From the NCBI GenBank assembly GCA_019415925.1, contig DXYG01000082.1, positions 1 to 11,404 on the forward strand: DNA of 11,404 nt, in the 5' to 3' direction. Both the position numbers and the translations under genes were made by a program. Positions 5,924 through 11,404 of this stretch are shown here, piece by piece (position 1 is the stretch's first letter; every line of letters begins with the position of its first letter). The notes beneath the pieces were generated by a model, which was not told the DNA's origin, searched no databases, and saw nothing but the letters and a program-made list of their open reading frames with translations. This stretch comes from Clostridiales bacterium. Lineage in GTDB: Bacteria; Bacillota; Clostridia; Oscillospirales; Acutalibacteraceae.

Positions 5924-7696
5924 TTATTGCTCTTTAATTTCTATGCCCAGAACGTCAAGGCTTTCCTTGTCAACGGGTGCAGGGCAGGACGACATAAGCT
6001 CGCTTGCGTTCTGCACCTTCGGGAATGCCGTAACATCTCTCAGGCTGTCAGCCTTGCAGAGGAGCATTGCGATTCGGTCAAGACCGATTCCCATTCCGCC
6101 GTGCGGCGGTGCGCCGTACTTGTAGGCTTCTACAAGGAATCCGAACTTTGCTTCGATTTCTTCGTCTGTAAGTTTTAACGCTCTGAACATTTTTTCCTGT
6201 AATTCGGGGTCTGTGATACGCATTGAGCCGCTCGAAAGCTCAATTCCGTTTAAAGTAAGGTCAAATGCCTTTGCAATAACCTTTGACGGGTCGGTGTCGA
6301 GGTACTGTAAGCAGTCCTCCTTCGGCATTGTGAACGGGTGGTGCATTGCAAGCCACTCGCCGCTCTCGTCGTCGTACTCAAAGAACGGGAAGTCAACAAT
6401 CCAGAGGAATTTAAACTCGTCGGGGATAATGTCAAGACGCTTTGCAACCGTAAGACGGAGTGCGCCGAGCGTTGAAAGGACTGTGCTTGTCTTGTCGGCT
6501 ACAATCAGGATTACGTCACCCTTTTCTGCGCCGAGTCTTTCGTAAATTGCGCTCATTTCCTCGTCGGTCATAAACTTCTTGAACGATGCGTTCGGCTCGT
6601 CAACCCATCTTACATAGGCAAGTCCCTTTGCACCGATTCCCTTTACGTACTCTGTTAGCTTGTCGATTTCCTTTCTTGTGTAGACAGAAGCCGCATTCTT
6701 TGCAACGATTGCACGAACTGAGCCGCCGTTTTCAATTGCGCCTGTGAACACACCGAAACCGCAGTCCTTTACAAGGTCGGAAATGTCCTGAATTTTCATA
6801 TCAAAGCGAATGTCGGGCTTGTCGGAGCCGTAGTTCTCCATAGCCTCTTTGTAGGTCATTCTCTCAAACGGAGTCTGCAAATCCCTGCCGAGAACATCCT
6901 TGAAAATTCTCTTGAAAAGTCCCTCGTTGATTTCGAGAATGTCCTCAACGTCAACGAACGAAAGCTCCATATCAATCTGAGTGAATTCGGGCTGACGGTC
7001 GGCACGCAAATCCTCGTCACGGAAACAGCGTGCAAGCTGAATGTAGCGGTCAAAGCCCGACACCATAAGGAGCTGTTTGTAAATCTGCGGCGACTGCGGA
7101 AGAGCATAGAACTTGCCGTTGTGGATTCTTGACGGAACAAGGTAATCTCTTGCGCCCTCGGGGGTTGACTTAATCATCATCGGAGTTTCAATCTCGATAA
7201 AGCCGTTTTCTGCAAAGTAGTCACGGGCGGTCTTTGCAAGCTTACTGCGCATCATAATGTTGTTCTGAAGCGGACGGCGGCGCAAATCGAGATAGCGGTA
7301 TTTCAGACGAAGCTCCTCGTTTGTGCTGGTTTCGTCAACGATTTCAAACGGGGGAGTCTGAGCCTTTGAAAGCACACGCAAATCGTTTACGAGAATTTCA
7401 ATTTCGCCTGTAGGGATTTCCGTATTCTTTGAGCTTCTCTCGCAGACAACGCCCTTTGCGGCGAGAACGAACTCACTGCGGCAGGAAAAAGCCTTGTCAA
7501 AAATCTCCTTGTCTGTAGTATCGTTAAAGGCAAGCTGTACAACGCCTGTGCGGTCACGCAAGTCAATGAAGATGAGCTGTCCGAGGTCACGGCATCGCTG
7601 TACCCAACCGCAGACGGTTACTTCCTTTCCCTCATCGGAGAGTCTTAAATCTCCGCAGTAATTTGTACGCTTTAACCCTGTCATAAATTCTGCCAT
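5924..7696 (-). CDS. aspS: aspartate--tRNA ligase
   Basis: A 590-residue cytoplasmic class II aminoacyl-tRNA synthetase that charges tRNA-Asp with aspartate using ATP; the length matches the bacterial type. In order: N-terminal OB-fold anticodon-binding domain (CGWVQRCRDLGQLIFIDLRD near 29-48), class II core with LRRRPLQ (138-144), the QSPQ substrate loop (201-204), motif 2 FRDEDLRADRQPEFTQIDME (225-244), the GAD insertion typical of bacterial AspRS (about 300-420), and motif 3 GIGLDRIAML near the C-terminus. Start ATG 7696 has AAGGAGA about 9 nt upstream. Nothing essential is missing. It would normally follow hisS directly; here a RAYT gene lies between them with only 29 nt to the aspS start, so aspS is probably transcribed through the transposase from the hisS promoter. 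No T-box leader is visible. Confidence 0.97.
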   Translation of the reverse strand: MAEFMTGLKRTNYCGDLRLSDEGKEVTVCGWVQRCRDLGQLIFIDLRDRTGVVQLAFNDTTDKEIFDKAFSCRSEFVLAAKGVVCERSSKNTEIPTGEIEILVNDLRVLSKAQTPPFEIVDETSTNEELRLKYRYLDLRRRPLQNNIMMRSKLAKTARDYFAENGFIEIETPMMIKSTPEGARDYLVPSRIHNGKFYALPQSPQIYKQLLMVSGFDRYIQLARCFRDEDLRADRQPEFTQIDMELSFVDVEDILEINEGLFKRIFKDVLGRDLQTPFERMTYKEAMENYGSDKPDIRFDMKIQDISDLVKDCGFGVFTGAIENGGSVRAIVAKNAASVYTRKEIDKLTEYVKGIGAKGLAYVRWVDEPNASFKKFMTDEEMSAIYERLGAEKGDVILIVADKTSTVLSTLGALRLTVAKRLDIIPDEFKFLWIVDFPFFEYDDESGEWLAMHHPFTMPKEDCLQYLDTDPSKVIAKAFDLTLNGIELSSGSMRITDPELQEKMFRALKLTDEEIEAKFGFLVEAYKYGAPPHGGMGIGLDRIAMLLCKADSLRDVTAFPKVQNASELMSSCPAPVDKESLDVLGIEIKEQ

Positions 7697-7725
7697 TTTT
7701 ATATTTCTCCTTATCTTGGTTTAAT

Positions 7726-8292
7726 TTATTCCGTATAGTATTTATCAAGTTCCCATTTAATCGGGTTTGTGTCAATATATTCCCATATCTCGTCATAATC
7801 TTTTTGTGTTCTGATTATGTGGTCGTAAAATCTTGTCTGCCATATTCGGAATTCAGCGGACTTTTCGTAGGGACACGGCGTGCCGTGTCCTCCCTGCAAA
7901 TTTATCCGTCTTGTGACGGCTGATTTATACGCTCCGACTATCGTTGATATTGACTGAGGTACTGACTTTGAAAAAGCGTTGTGCTTATCCCCGGACACGG
8001 CACGCCGTGTCCCTACGTCAGATTCATCTGATTCTTTCGTCAGTTCAATTATCATATGTACGTGATTCGGCATAACTACATATTTATTAATTCTTACACC
8101 GTTTTTTTTACGTAATTTTATCGTATTTTCTATTTCCTCATTTGCAATTTTTCCGTAGTCGTTACAATGCATTATTCCGTCTTTCACATAACCGAATATA
8201 CATATTTTTTCATATGAGCAAATCGTTACAAAATACGCTCCGTTTTCCGAATAATCGTAATTTTTTAGACGTATTTGCTTTCGGTTATTCAT
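7726..8292 (-). CDS. REP-associated tyrosine transposase (RAYT, TnpA_REP/Y1 family)
   Basis: A 188-residue single-strand DNA transposase of the Y1/HUH class, which nicks at GTAG-type palindromes. Visible landmarks are the N-terminal "RLKNYDYSENGAYFVTIC", the HUH motif PNHVHMI (H77, H79), a candidate catalytic tyrosine in AYKSAVTRR (Y122), and the C-terminal family signature IWQTRFYDHIIRTQKD with YIDTNPIKW (150-180). The gene looks intact. It overlaps the end of hisS by 8 nt (ATGAATAA), has no clear ribosome binding site, and should be translated by coupling to hisS. Two GTAG palindromes lie inside it in opposite orientation (8016-7993 and 7890-7867), each read exactly as eight codons: VGTRRAVS (93-100) and GHGTPCPY (135-142). 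They flank Y122. RAYT genes are usually domesticated single copies. Family call strong; activity not demonstrable from sequence. Confidence 0.9.
   Translation of the reverse strand: MNNRKQIRLKNYDYSENGAYFVTICSYEKICIFGYVKDGIMHCNDYGKIANEEIENTIKLRKKNGVRINKYVVMPNHVHMIIELTKESDESDVGTRRAVSGDKHNAFSKSVPQSISTIVGAYKSAVTRRINLQGGHGTPCPYEKSAEFRIWQTRFYDHIIRTQKDYDEIWEYIDTNPIKWELDKYYTE
7867..7890 (+). repeat. 24-nt GTAG palindrome inside the RAYT gene, copy 2
   Basis: GTAG (7867-7870) plus the 20-nt palindrome GGACACGGC-gt-GCCGTGTCC (7871-7890). On the coding strand it is in frame and encodes GHGTPCPY, residues 135-142 of the transposase. It is inverted relative to 7993-8016, with the GTAG ends on the outside. 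Confidence 0.9.
7993..8016 (-). repeat. 24-nt GTAG palindrome inside the RAYT gene, copy 3
   Basis: Identical to 7867-7890 in the opposite orientation: the palindrome occupies 7993-8012 and CTAC 8013-8016. On the coding strand GTAG starts exactly at codon 93, so the unit reads as VGTRRAVS. The pair spans 150 nt (50 codons). Confidence 0.9.
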
Positions 8293-9604
8293 CTTTCTGC
8301 AAGCCTAACGCAATATCCGAACTGTCCTCGTCTGTGGTTTCCATTATAATGAAATCCTCTAAAAAGTTTTCGTCAAGTCTTACTTTTGTCTGCTTGCCTG
8401 TGTTCATATTCTTGATAACGGCCTTTTTCTGCTCAAGCTCATTGTCGCCGAGCACCATTGAATATTTTGCACCGATTTTGTCGGCGTACTTCATCTGCGC
8501 ACGCAAGCCTCTGCCGACAACGTCGGTTTCAACCGTCATACTGCTTTGGCGCAGAGTCATTGCAAGCTCAAACGCCTTTTCCTTTGCGCTTTCGCCCATT
8601 GTTGCTATGTAGAGATTGCACTCGCTGAAGTCGGGGATTTCTATTCCTTGCTTTTCCATTACCATAAGCAGTCTTTCAAGTCCCATTGCAAAGCCGAGCG
8701 AGGGCAGGTGCTTTCCGCCAAGCTCCTCAATGAGTCCGTCGTAGCGTCCGCCGCCGCAGACTGTGCCCTGTGCGCCAATGCAGTCGGTCACAAACTCAAA
8801 AACAGTTTTGGTGTAGTAGTCAAGACCACGAACGATTGTCGGGTTAACGATGTATTTTACGCCTGCCGAGTCGAGGTATCTCTGCACTGATTTAAAGTGC
8901 TCCTCGCACTCCTCACAGAGGTAGTCGGTAATTTTCGGCGCACCCTCGGCAATCTTTGAGCAAATCGGGGATTTGCAGTCGAGGATTCTCATCGGGTTTT
9001 TCTCAAGACGTGAAAGGCAGGTGTCGCAAAGCTCGTCCTTGTAGCCTTCAAAGTATTCCTTGAGCGCTTTGTGGTATTCCGCACGGCACTTTGGACAGCC
9101 GATTGAGTTGATTTCAAGGCGGAGCTGCTGAATCTGTAAGCGGTCAAAAATTGACTGAGCCGCACAGATAAGCTCTGCGTCGGCAACGGGCGACTGTGTT
9201 CCGTACTCCTCAAGACCGAACTGGTGGAACTCACGCAGTCTGCCAGCCTGCGGCTTTTCGTAGCGGTAGCAGGAAACGAAGTAGCTTGCCTTAATCGGCA
9301 GTCCCTCGTTTTCGAGAGCGTGTTCAAGCACGGCTCTTGCCGCACCCGCAGTACCCTCTGGGCGGAGCGTAACGCTTTCGCCGCCCTTTGTGTCAAAGGT
9401 GTACATTTCCTTCTGCACAACGTCGGTTGTCTGACCTACGCCCCTTGCAAAAAGCTCGGTGTGCTCAAAAACAGGCGTGCGGATTTCCTTGAAGCCGAAT
9501 TTGCCCGATTCCTCACGCATTACATTTTCAATAAACTGCCAGCGGTAGCTTTCCTTTGGCAGAACGTCCTCTGTGCCCTTGATTTTCTTTGTTATAAGCG
9601 CCAT
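8285..9604 (-). CDS. hisS: histidine--tRNA ligase
   Basis: A 439-residue cytoplasmic class II synthetase that charges tRNA-His using ATP. In order: motif 1 region IRTPVFEHTELFARGVG (41-57), TLRPEGTAGAARA (79-91), motif 2 CYRYEKPQAGRLREFHQFG (112-130), a cysteine-rich insertion (C170/C173, C193/C196, C210/C215, C230/C233) common in Gram-positive-type enzymes, the histidine-specific RGLDYYTKTVFEF (259-271), motif 3 GFAMGLERLLM (304-314), and a C-terminal anticodon-binding domain. The tail after 420 is acidic. Start ATG 9604 has GGAGGAG 6 nt upstream; a TTG at 9619 lies within that site and is rejected. It has its own promoter at 9644-9672. Its last 8 nt overlap the RAYT start, and aspS follows that gene, so hisS-RAYT-aspS probably form one transcript. 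Confidence 0.97.
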   Translation of the reverse strand: MALITKKIKGTEDVLPKESYRWQFIENVMREESGKFGFKEIRTPVFEHTELFARGVGQTTDVVQKEMYTFDTKGGESVTLRPEGTAGAARAVLEHALENEGLPIKASYFVSCYRYEKPQAGRLREFHQFGLEEYGTQSPVADAELICAAQSIFDRLQIQQLRLEINSIGCPKCRAEYHKALKEYFEGYKDELCDTCLSRLEKNPMRILDCKSPICSKIAEGAPKITDYLCEECEEHFKSVQRYLDSAGVKYIVNPTIVRGLDYYTKTVFEFVTDCIGAQGTVCGGGRYDGLIEELGGKHLPSLGFAMGLERLLMVMEKQGIEIPDFSECNLYIATMGESAKEKAFELAMTLRQSSMTVETDVVGRGLRAQMKYADKIGAKYSMVLGDNELEQKKAVIKNMNTGKQTKVRLDENFLEDFIIMETTDEDSSDIALGLQKDE

Positions 9605-9643
9605 ATATTTCTCCTCCAACGGTTAATTTCTAAATTACTCTTT

Positions 9644-9672
9644 ATTTTACCATAAATCCCTTTTAAACGCAA
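9644..9672 (-). promoter_or_regulatory. sigma-A type promoter for hisS
   Basis: On the minus strand: -35 TTGCGT (9667-9672), a 17-nt spacer, -10 TAAAAT (9644-9649) preceded by TGG, which gives an extended -10. It lies 40 nt upstream of the hisS start and directly after the mgsA terminator. Confidence 0.7.
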
Positions 9673-9673
9673 T

Positions 9674-9700
9674 AATCGGGCGACACAATGCCGCCCGATT
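9674..9700 (-). terminator. hairpin terminator between mgsA and hisS
   Basis: A 9-bp stem AATCGGGCG (9674-9682) with CGCCCGATT (9692-9700) and a 9-nt loop. The T-rich tail on the minus strand (ATTATTGCGTTT overlap) is modest; on the plus strand TTTTT follows at once. It is placed to end the minD-mgsA transcript. Confidence 0.65.
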
Positions 9701-9722
9701 TTTAAGCTTTTTAAGATAATTT

Positions 9723-10118
9723 TTACTTTAAAATGTTTCTCCAGTCAAGGTCGCCACGCTCAAGACCGTGGATAAGTACCTCTGCTGTTGCAATATTTGT
9801 GGCAACGGGAATGTTGTGCATATCGCAAAGGCGGAGCATATTCATATCGTTAGGCTCGTTTGGCTTGGGGCTTAACGGGTCACGGAAGAACAGGAGCATA
9901 TCAACCTCGTTGCACGCAATTCGAGCCGCAATCTGCTGACTGCCGCCCTGAGAGCCGGCAAGGAACTTCTGAATTGTAAGACCTGTAGCCTCGCTGACCA
10001 TTTTACCCGTAGTGCCCGTTGCACAAAGATTGTTGCGGCTTAAAACACCGCAGTAAGCAATGCAGAACTGCACCATAAGTTCTTTCTTTTCATCATGAGC
10101 AATAAGGGCAATATTCAT
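9723..10118 (-). CDS. mgsA: methylglyoxal synthase homologue with altered active site
   Basis: A 131-residue protein that aligns without gaps to E. coli MgsA over the core I compared (residues about 52-103). MgsA converts dihydroxyacetone phosphate to methylglyoxal and phosphate. Phosphate-binding features are present: AHD (H8, D9) and K12, ATGTTGK (33-39), and the GSQGG loop (55-59). D80 in RDPL matches E. coli Asp91, and R96 matches Arg107. Three other catalytic positions of the E. coli enzyme are changed: Asp71 is S60 (GGSQQ instead of GGDQQ), His98 is N87, and Asp101 is N90 (PNEPN instead of PHDPD). It may be inactive, have a different substrate, or act as a sensor; a Clostridia-wide variant subfamily is possible. 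Start ATG 10118 has GGAGG (10128-10132) 9 nt upstream; ATG 10127 touches that site and is rejected. It lies downstream of minD. Confidence 0.88.
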   Translation of the reverse strand: MNIALIAHDEKKELMVQFCIAYCGVLSRNNLCATGTTGKMVSEATGLTIQKFLAGSQGGSQQIAARIACNEVDMLLFFRDPLSPKPNEPNDMNMLRLCDMHNIPVATNIATAEVLIHGLERGDLDWRNILK

Positions 10119-10165
10119 AACCAACATCCTCCAAACTATATTTCAAAACTATACTTTTACCTAAT

Positions 10166-10195
10166 AGTATCTTTTAATCAAATTAATGTTATCAA
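10166..10195 (-). promoter_or_regulatory. possible promoter for mgsA
   Basis: On the minus strand: TTGATA (10190-10195), an 18-nt spacer, GATACT (10166-10171), about 48 nt upstream of the mgsA start in an AT-rich stretch. The -10 match is only fair, so mgsA may instead depend on read-through from minD across the repeat pair. Confidence 0.35.
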
Positions 10196-10219
10196 AATAC
10201 TGTAAATTAATTATCTATC

Positions 10220-10296
10220 GTAGGGAACGACCCCTGTGTCGTTCCTAATAGAAATACATCTAACCCAACAGGAACAACACAGGGGTTGTTCCCTAC
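10220..10296. repeat. inverted pair of GTAG REP-like palindromes (BIME-like)
   Basis: The left unit is GTAG (10220-10223) with stem GGAACGAC/GTCGTTCC and loop CCCTGT (10224-10245). The right unit is the stem GGAACAAC/GTTGTTCC with loop ACAGGG (10271-10292) followed by CTAC (10293-10296). The two are inverted copies of each other, loops included, apart from one base pair: G-C in the left stem, A-T in the right. They fill the minD-mgsA gap and could form a long snapback in RNA. Confidence 0.85.
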
Positions 10297-10312
10297 ATTA
10301 TTTGTAATATAA

Positions 10313-11053
10313 TCAGCCTTTAAAAGCAAGCCCAACTCTCTCGCCCGATAGCCTTAAAGCAAGGCAGTCAAACACCGACGAGGCGGCGCTCCAGTTAAGT
10401 CCTGCGGCACCTCTCTGCATAATAACGGAAATGCGTATATCAAACGGAACAAGCGCAATAAGCTGAGTCTGCGTAGCGTCAATCACGTCGTCAAGGTCGT
10501 TGTAAAAACCGAGCTGAGTAAACACCTTGCGGTCAAAGCGATTAATCACAAGACGGATATTGCCGATTCCGAGAGCCTCAAGCTTTTTTCTTACCTTAAC
10601 TCCGCCACGCACGCTTGTGGGCTCGGCGTTAGATACAATCAGCGCTCTGTCGGCAGGAGCGGCGGCAGTTACAAAGCCCGAGCCGATTCCTGCGGGAGAG
10701 TCGATTATAACAAAGTCATAATCACCCTTTAAGGAGTTTACAAGCTGTTTGAAAACCGAGGGACTGAGTTCGTTTTCGGTATCAAACGGAGCTGCCATAA
10801 GGTAAAGATTGTCATTGTTTTTGCTTTTATAGACAGCTTCTTCAAAAGAACAGTTGCCGCAAACGGCGTCGGAGGCGTCAAAGAGAATATCCTGCTCCAT
10901 ATCGAGCATTATATCAAGACCTCTCATTCCGCAGTCGCAGTCGATCAGCAGAACCTTTTTGCCTTGTTTTACGAGCGCAACGGACAGGCAGATGCATACG
11001 GTTGATTTACCCGTGCCGCCTTTACCCGAAGCAACAACTATTACATTATCCAT
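10313..11053 (-). CDS. minD: MinD/ParA-family ATPase, probable septum-site protein
   Basis: A 246-residue P-loop ATPase with the deviant Walker A motif SGKGGTGKST (9-18, signature K11), switch I DCDCGMRGLD (38-47) and switch II VIIDSPAGIG (115-124), as in MinD/ParA proteins. MinD binds the membrane in its ATP form and places the division site with MinC. It is somewhat shorter than typical MinD (about 265-270), and the C-terminal amphipathic membrane-targeting helix is weak or absent: the end is SGERVGLAFKG. No minC or minE is in view; in Clostridia minE often lies between minD and mgsA, where only a repeat pair is found. Start ATG 11053 has AGAGG (11064-11068) 10 nt upstream and a promoter at 11074-11102. 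A general MinD-like partitioning ATPase is the alternative. Confidence 0.85.
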   Translation of the reverse strand: MDNVIVVASGKGGTGKSTVCICLSVALVKQGKKVLLIDCDCGMRGLDIMLDMEQDILFDASDAVCGNCSFEEAVYKSKNNDNLYLMAAPFDTENELSPSVFKQLVNSLKGDYDFVIIDSPAGIGSGFVTAAAPADRALIVSNAEPTSVRGGVKVRKKLEALGIGNIRLVINRFDRKVFTQLGFYNDLDDVIDATQTQLIALVPFDIRISVIMQRGAAGLNWSAASSVFDCLALRLSGERVGLAFKG

Positions 11054-11073
11054 AATTATACTACCTCTGCTTT

Positions 11074-11102
11074 ATTCTATCACAAAATTCGTTAAAGGGC
11101 AA
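11074..11102 (-). promoter_or_regulatory. sigma-A type promoter for minD
   Basis: On the minus strand: -35 TTGCCC (11097-11102), a 17-nt spacer ending TGTGA, -10 TAGAAT (11074-11079), followed by AT-rich sequence and the minD ribosome binding site at 11064-11068. No other good match is seen upstream. Confidence 0.72.
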
Positions 11103-11192
11103 CAAAAGCGTAATATTTTTATTTCCAAATTTTTTGTAAATATTTTATGCATAGTAGCTAAAAATATTTTTATTTTTTTACTACTTGCACAA

Positions 11193-11207
11193 GCCGAGTG
11201 CCTCGGC
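11193..11207. repeat. short hairpin, GCCGAG-tgc-CTCGGC
   Basis: A 6-bp stem with a TGC loop. A relative at 28-42, read on the minus strand, is GTCGAG-tgc-CTCGAC: same loop, with one compensatory base-pair change. Both copies have GCAAA a few bases after the stem. Confidence 0.6.
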
Positions 11208-11286
11208 ACGCAAATCGAGAACAGAAGTCGGATTGTACCAATAACTCGGTTGCCCGACTTTGAAGTTGATATATCGGTAACGTTTC

Positions 11287-11312
11287 GGGACGTCTGGGAA
11301 GCCGTTCCCTAC
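11287..11312 (-). repeat. GTAG repeat, same type as 2509-2534
   Basis: This matches 2509-2534 with one mismatch (GTTCCC instead of GTCCCC before TAC) and ends in CTAC (11309-11312). The 20 nt just before it, TGATATATCGGTAACGTTTC (11267-11286), also resemble 2561-2581, so more than the hairpin is shared between the two loci. Confidence 0.75.
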
Positions 11313-11368
11313 TACGGTGTTAATTCTAAAATTTATCAATTTTGTAATAAAAATAACCACACTCAAAT

Positions 11369-11392
11369 GTAGGGAACGGTCTTGACCGTTCC
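11369..11392 (+). repeat. GTAG REP-like palindrome
   Basis: GTAG (11369-11372) followed by a perfect 9-bp stem GGAACGGTC with GACCGTTCC and a TT centre (11373-11392). It has the same build as the 24-nt repeat in the transposase gene but a different stem sequence. Confidence 0.82.
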
Positions 11393-11404
11393 GAGTCGGT
11401 TAAG

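Larger units (their letters stand above)
11103..11404. other. gene-free repeat cluster at the window end
   Basis: I see no credible gene in this stretch. From 11103 to about 11184 it is very AT-rich. After that come a hairpin with a TGC loop (11193-11207), a stem AAGTCGG/CCGACTT with a 22-nt loop (11225-11231 and 11254-11260), and two GTAG repeats (11287-11312 and 11369-11392). A 61-codon minus-strand open frame here is made of repeat sequence and has no ribosome binding site. Confidence 0.6.

Noticed and set aside
9605..9619. TTG start of hisS at 9619
   Set aside because: It lies inside the GGAGGAG ribosome binding site used by ATG 9604.
8142..9655. Long plus-strand open frames opposite hisS (for example 8142-8612 and 9224-9655)
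   Set aside because: They are antisense shadows of hisS with no ribosome binding sites and no recognisable domains.
9620..9722. T-box or other riboswitch before hisS
   Set aside because: Only about 40 nt separate the promoter from the start codon, and no T-box motif or specifier structure is present.
11181..11366. 61-codon minus-strand open frame at the window end
   Set aside because: It runs through palindromic repeats, lacks a ribosome binding site and resembles no protein family.
2454..11392. Repeats considered as a CRISPR array
   Set aside because: The units are scattered, in both orientations, of several stem sequences and without regular spacers or cas genes.

Overview
The window looks like a chromosomal segment from a low-to-moderate GC member of the Clostridia, probably Oscillospiraceae/Ruminococcus-like. 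The reasons are AGGAGG-type ribosome binding sites, a Gram-positive style hisS-aspS pair, a TM1266-type [FeFe]-hydrogenase regulator, a minD next to mgsA, and YdjG/YdjH/YdjI-like proteins. I assign this lineage from protein character and gene order only. All ten protein genes are on the minus strand, so transcription runs from high to low coordinates.

Layout in the direction of transcription: (1) 11404-11103, no gene, a cluster of palindromic repeats; (2) a good promoter (11074-11102), then minD-like (11053-10313), a head-to-head repeat pair (10220-10296), and mgsA (10118-9723); (3) a hairpin terminator (9674-9700) packed against a promoter (9644-9672), then hisS (9604-8285), a REP-associated tyrosine transposase (RAYT, 8292-7726) overlapping hisS by 8 nt, and aspS (7696-5924); (4) an envelope-type gene group: membrane-anchored Tim44-like/zinc-ribbon protein (5776-4994), acyltransferase-3 membrane protein (4992-3940), SPFH protein with two zinc ribbons (3927-2659), a structured 245-nt spacer, a double zinc-ribbon membrane protein (2413-1319) and a TPM-domain secreted/membrane protein (1322-501); (5) a leader with direct repeats, hairpins and a terminator (339-368) touching the ribosome binding site of a TM1266-like regulator (328-68).

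The most distinctive feature is a dispersed set of short palindromes that all begin with GTAG, the tetranucleotide known from E. coli REP elements, together with one RAYT gene, the enzyme family that acts on such repeats. At least ten GTAG-headed hairpins lie here, singly, as inverted pairs, or in composites with an AT-rich hairpin. Several differ by compensatory changes that keep the stems. Two identical 24-nt copies lie inside the RAYT reading frame itself, in opposite orientation, each exactly eight codons in frame, one on each side of the catalytic tyrosine.

Other points of interest are a methylglyoxal synthase homologue in which three catalytic positions of the E. coli enzyme (Asp71, His98, Asp101) are Ser, Asn and Asn, and a YdjG/H/I-like set with no PspA in view but with a Tim44-like and an acyltransferase gene attached.
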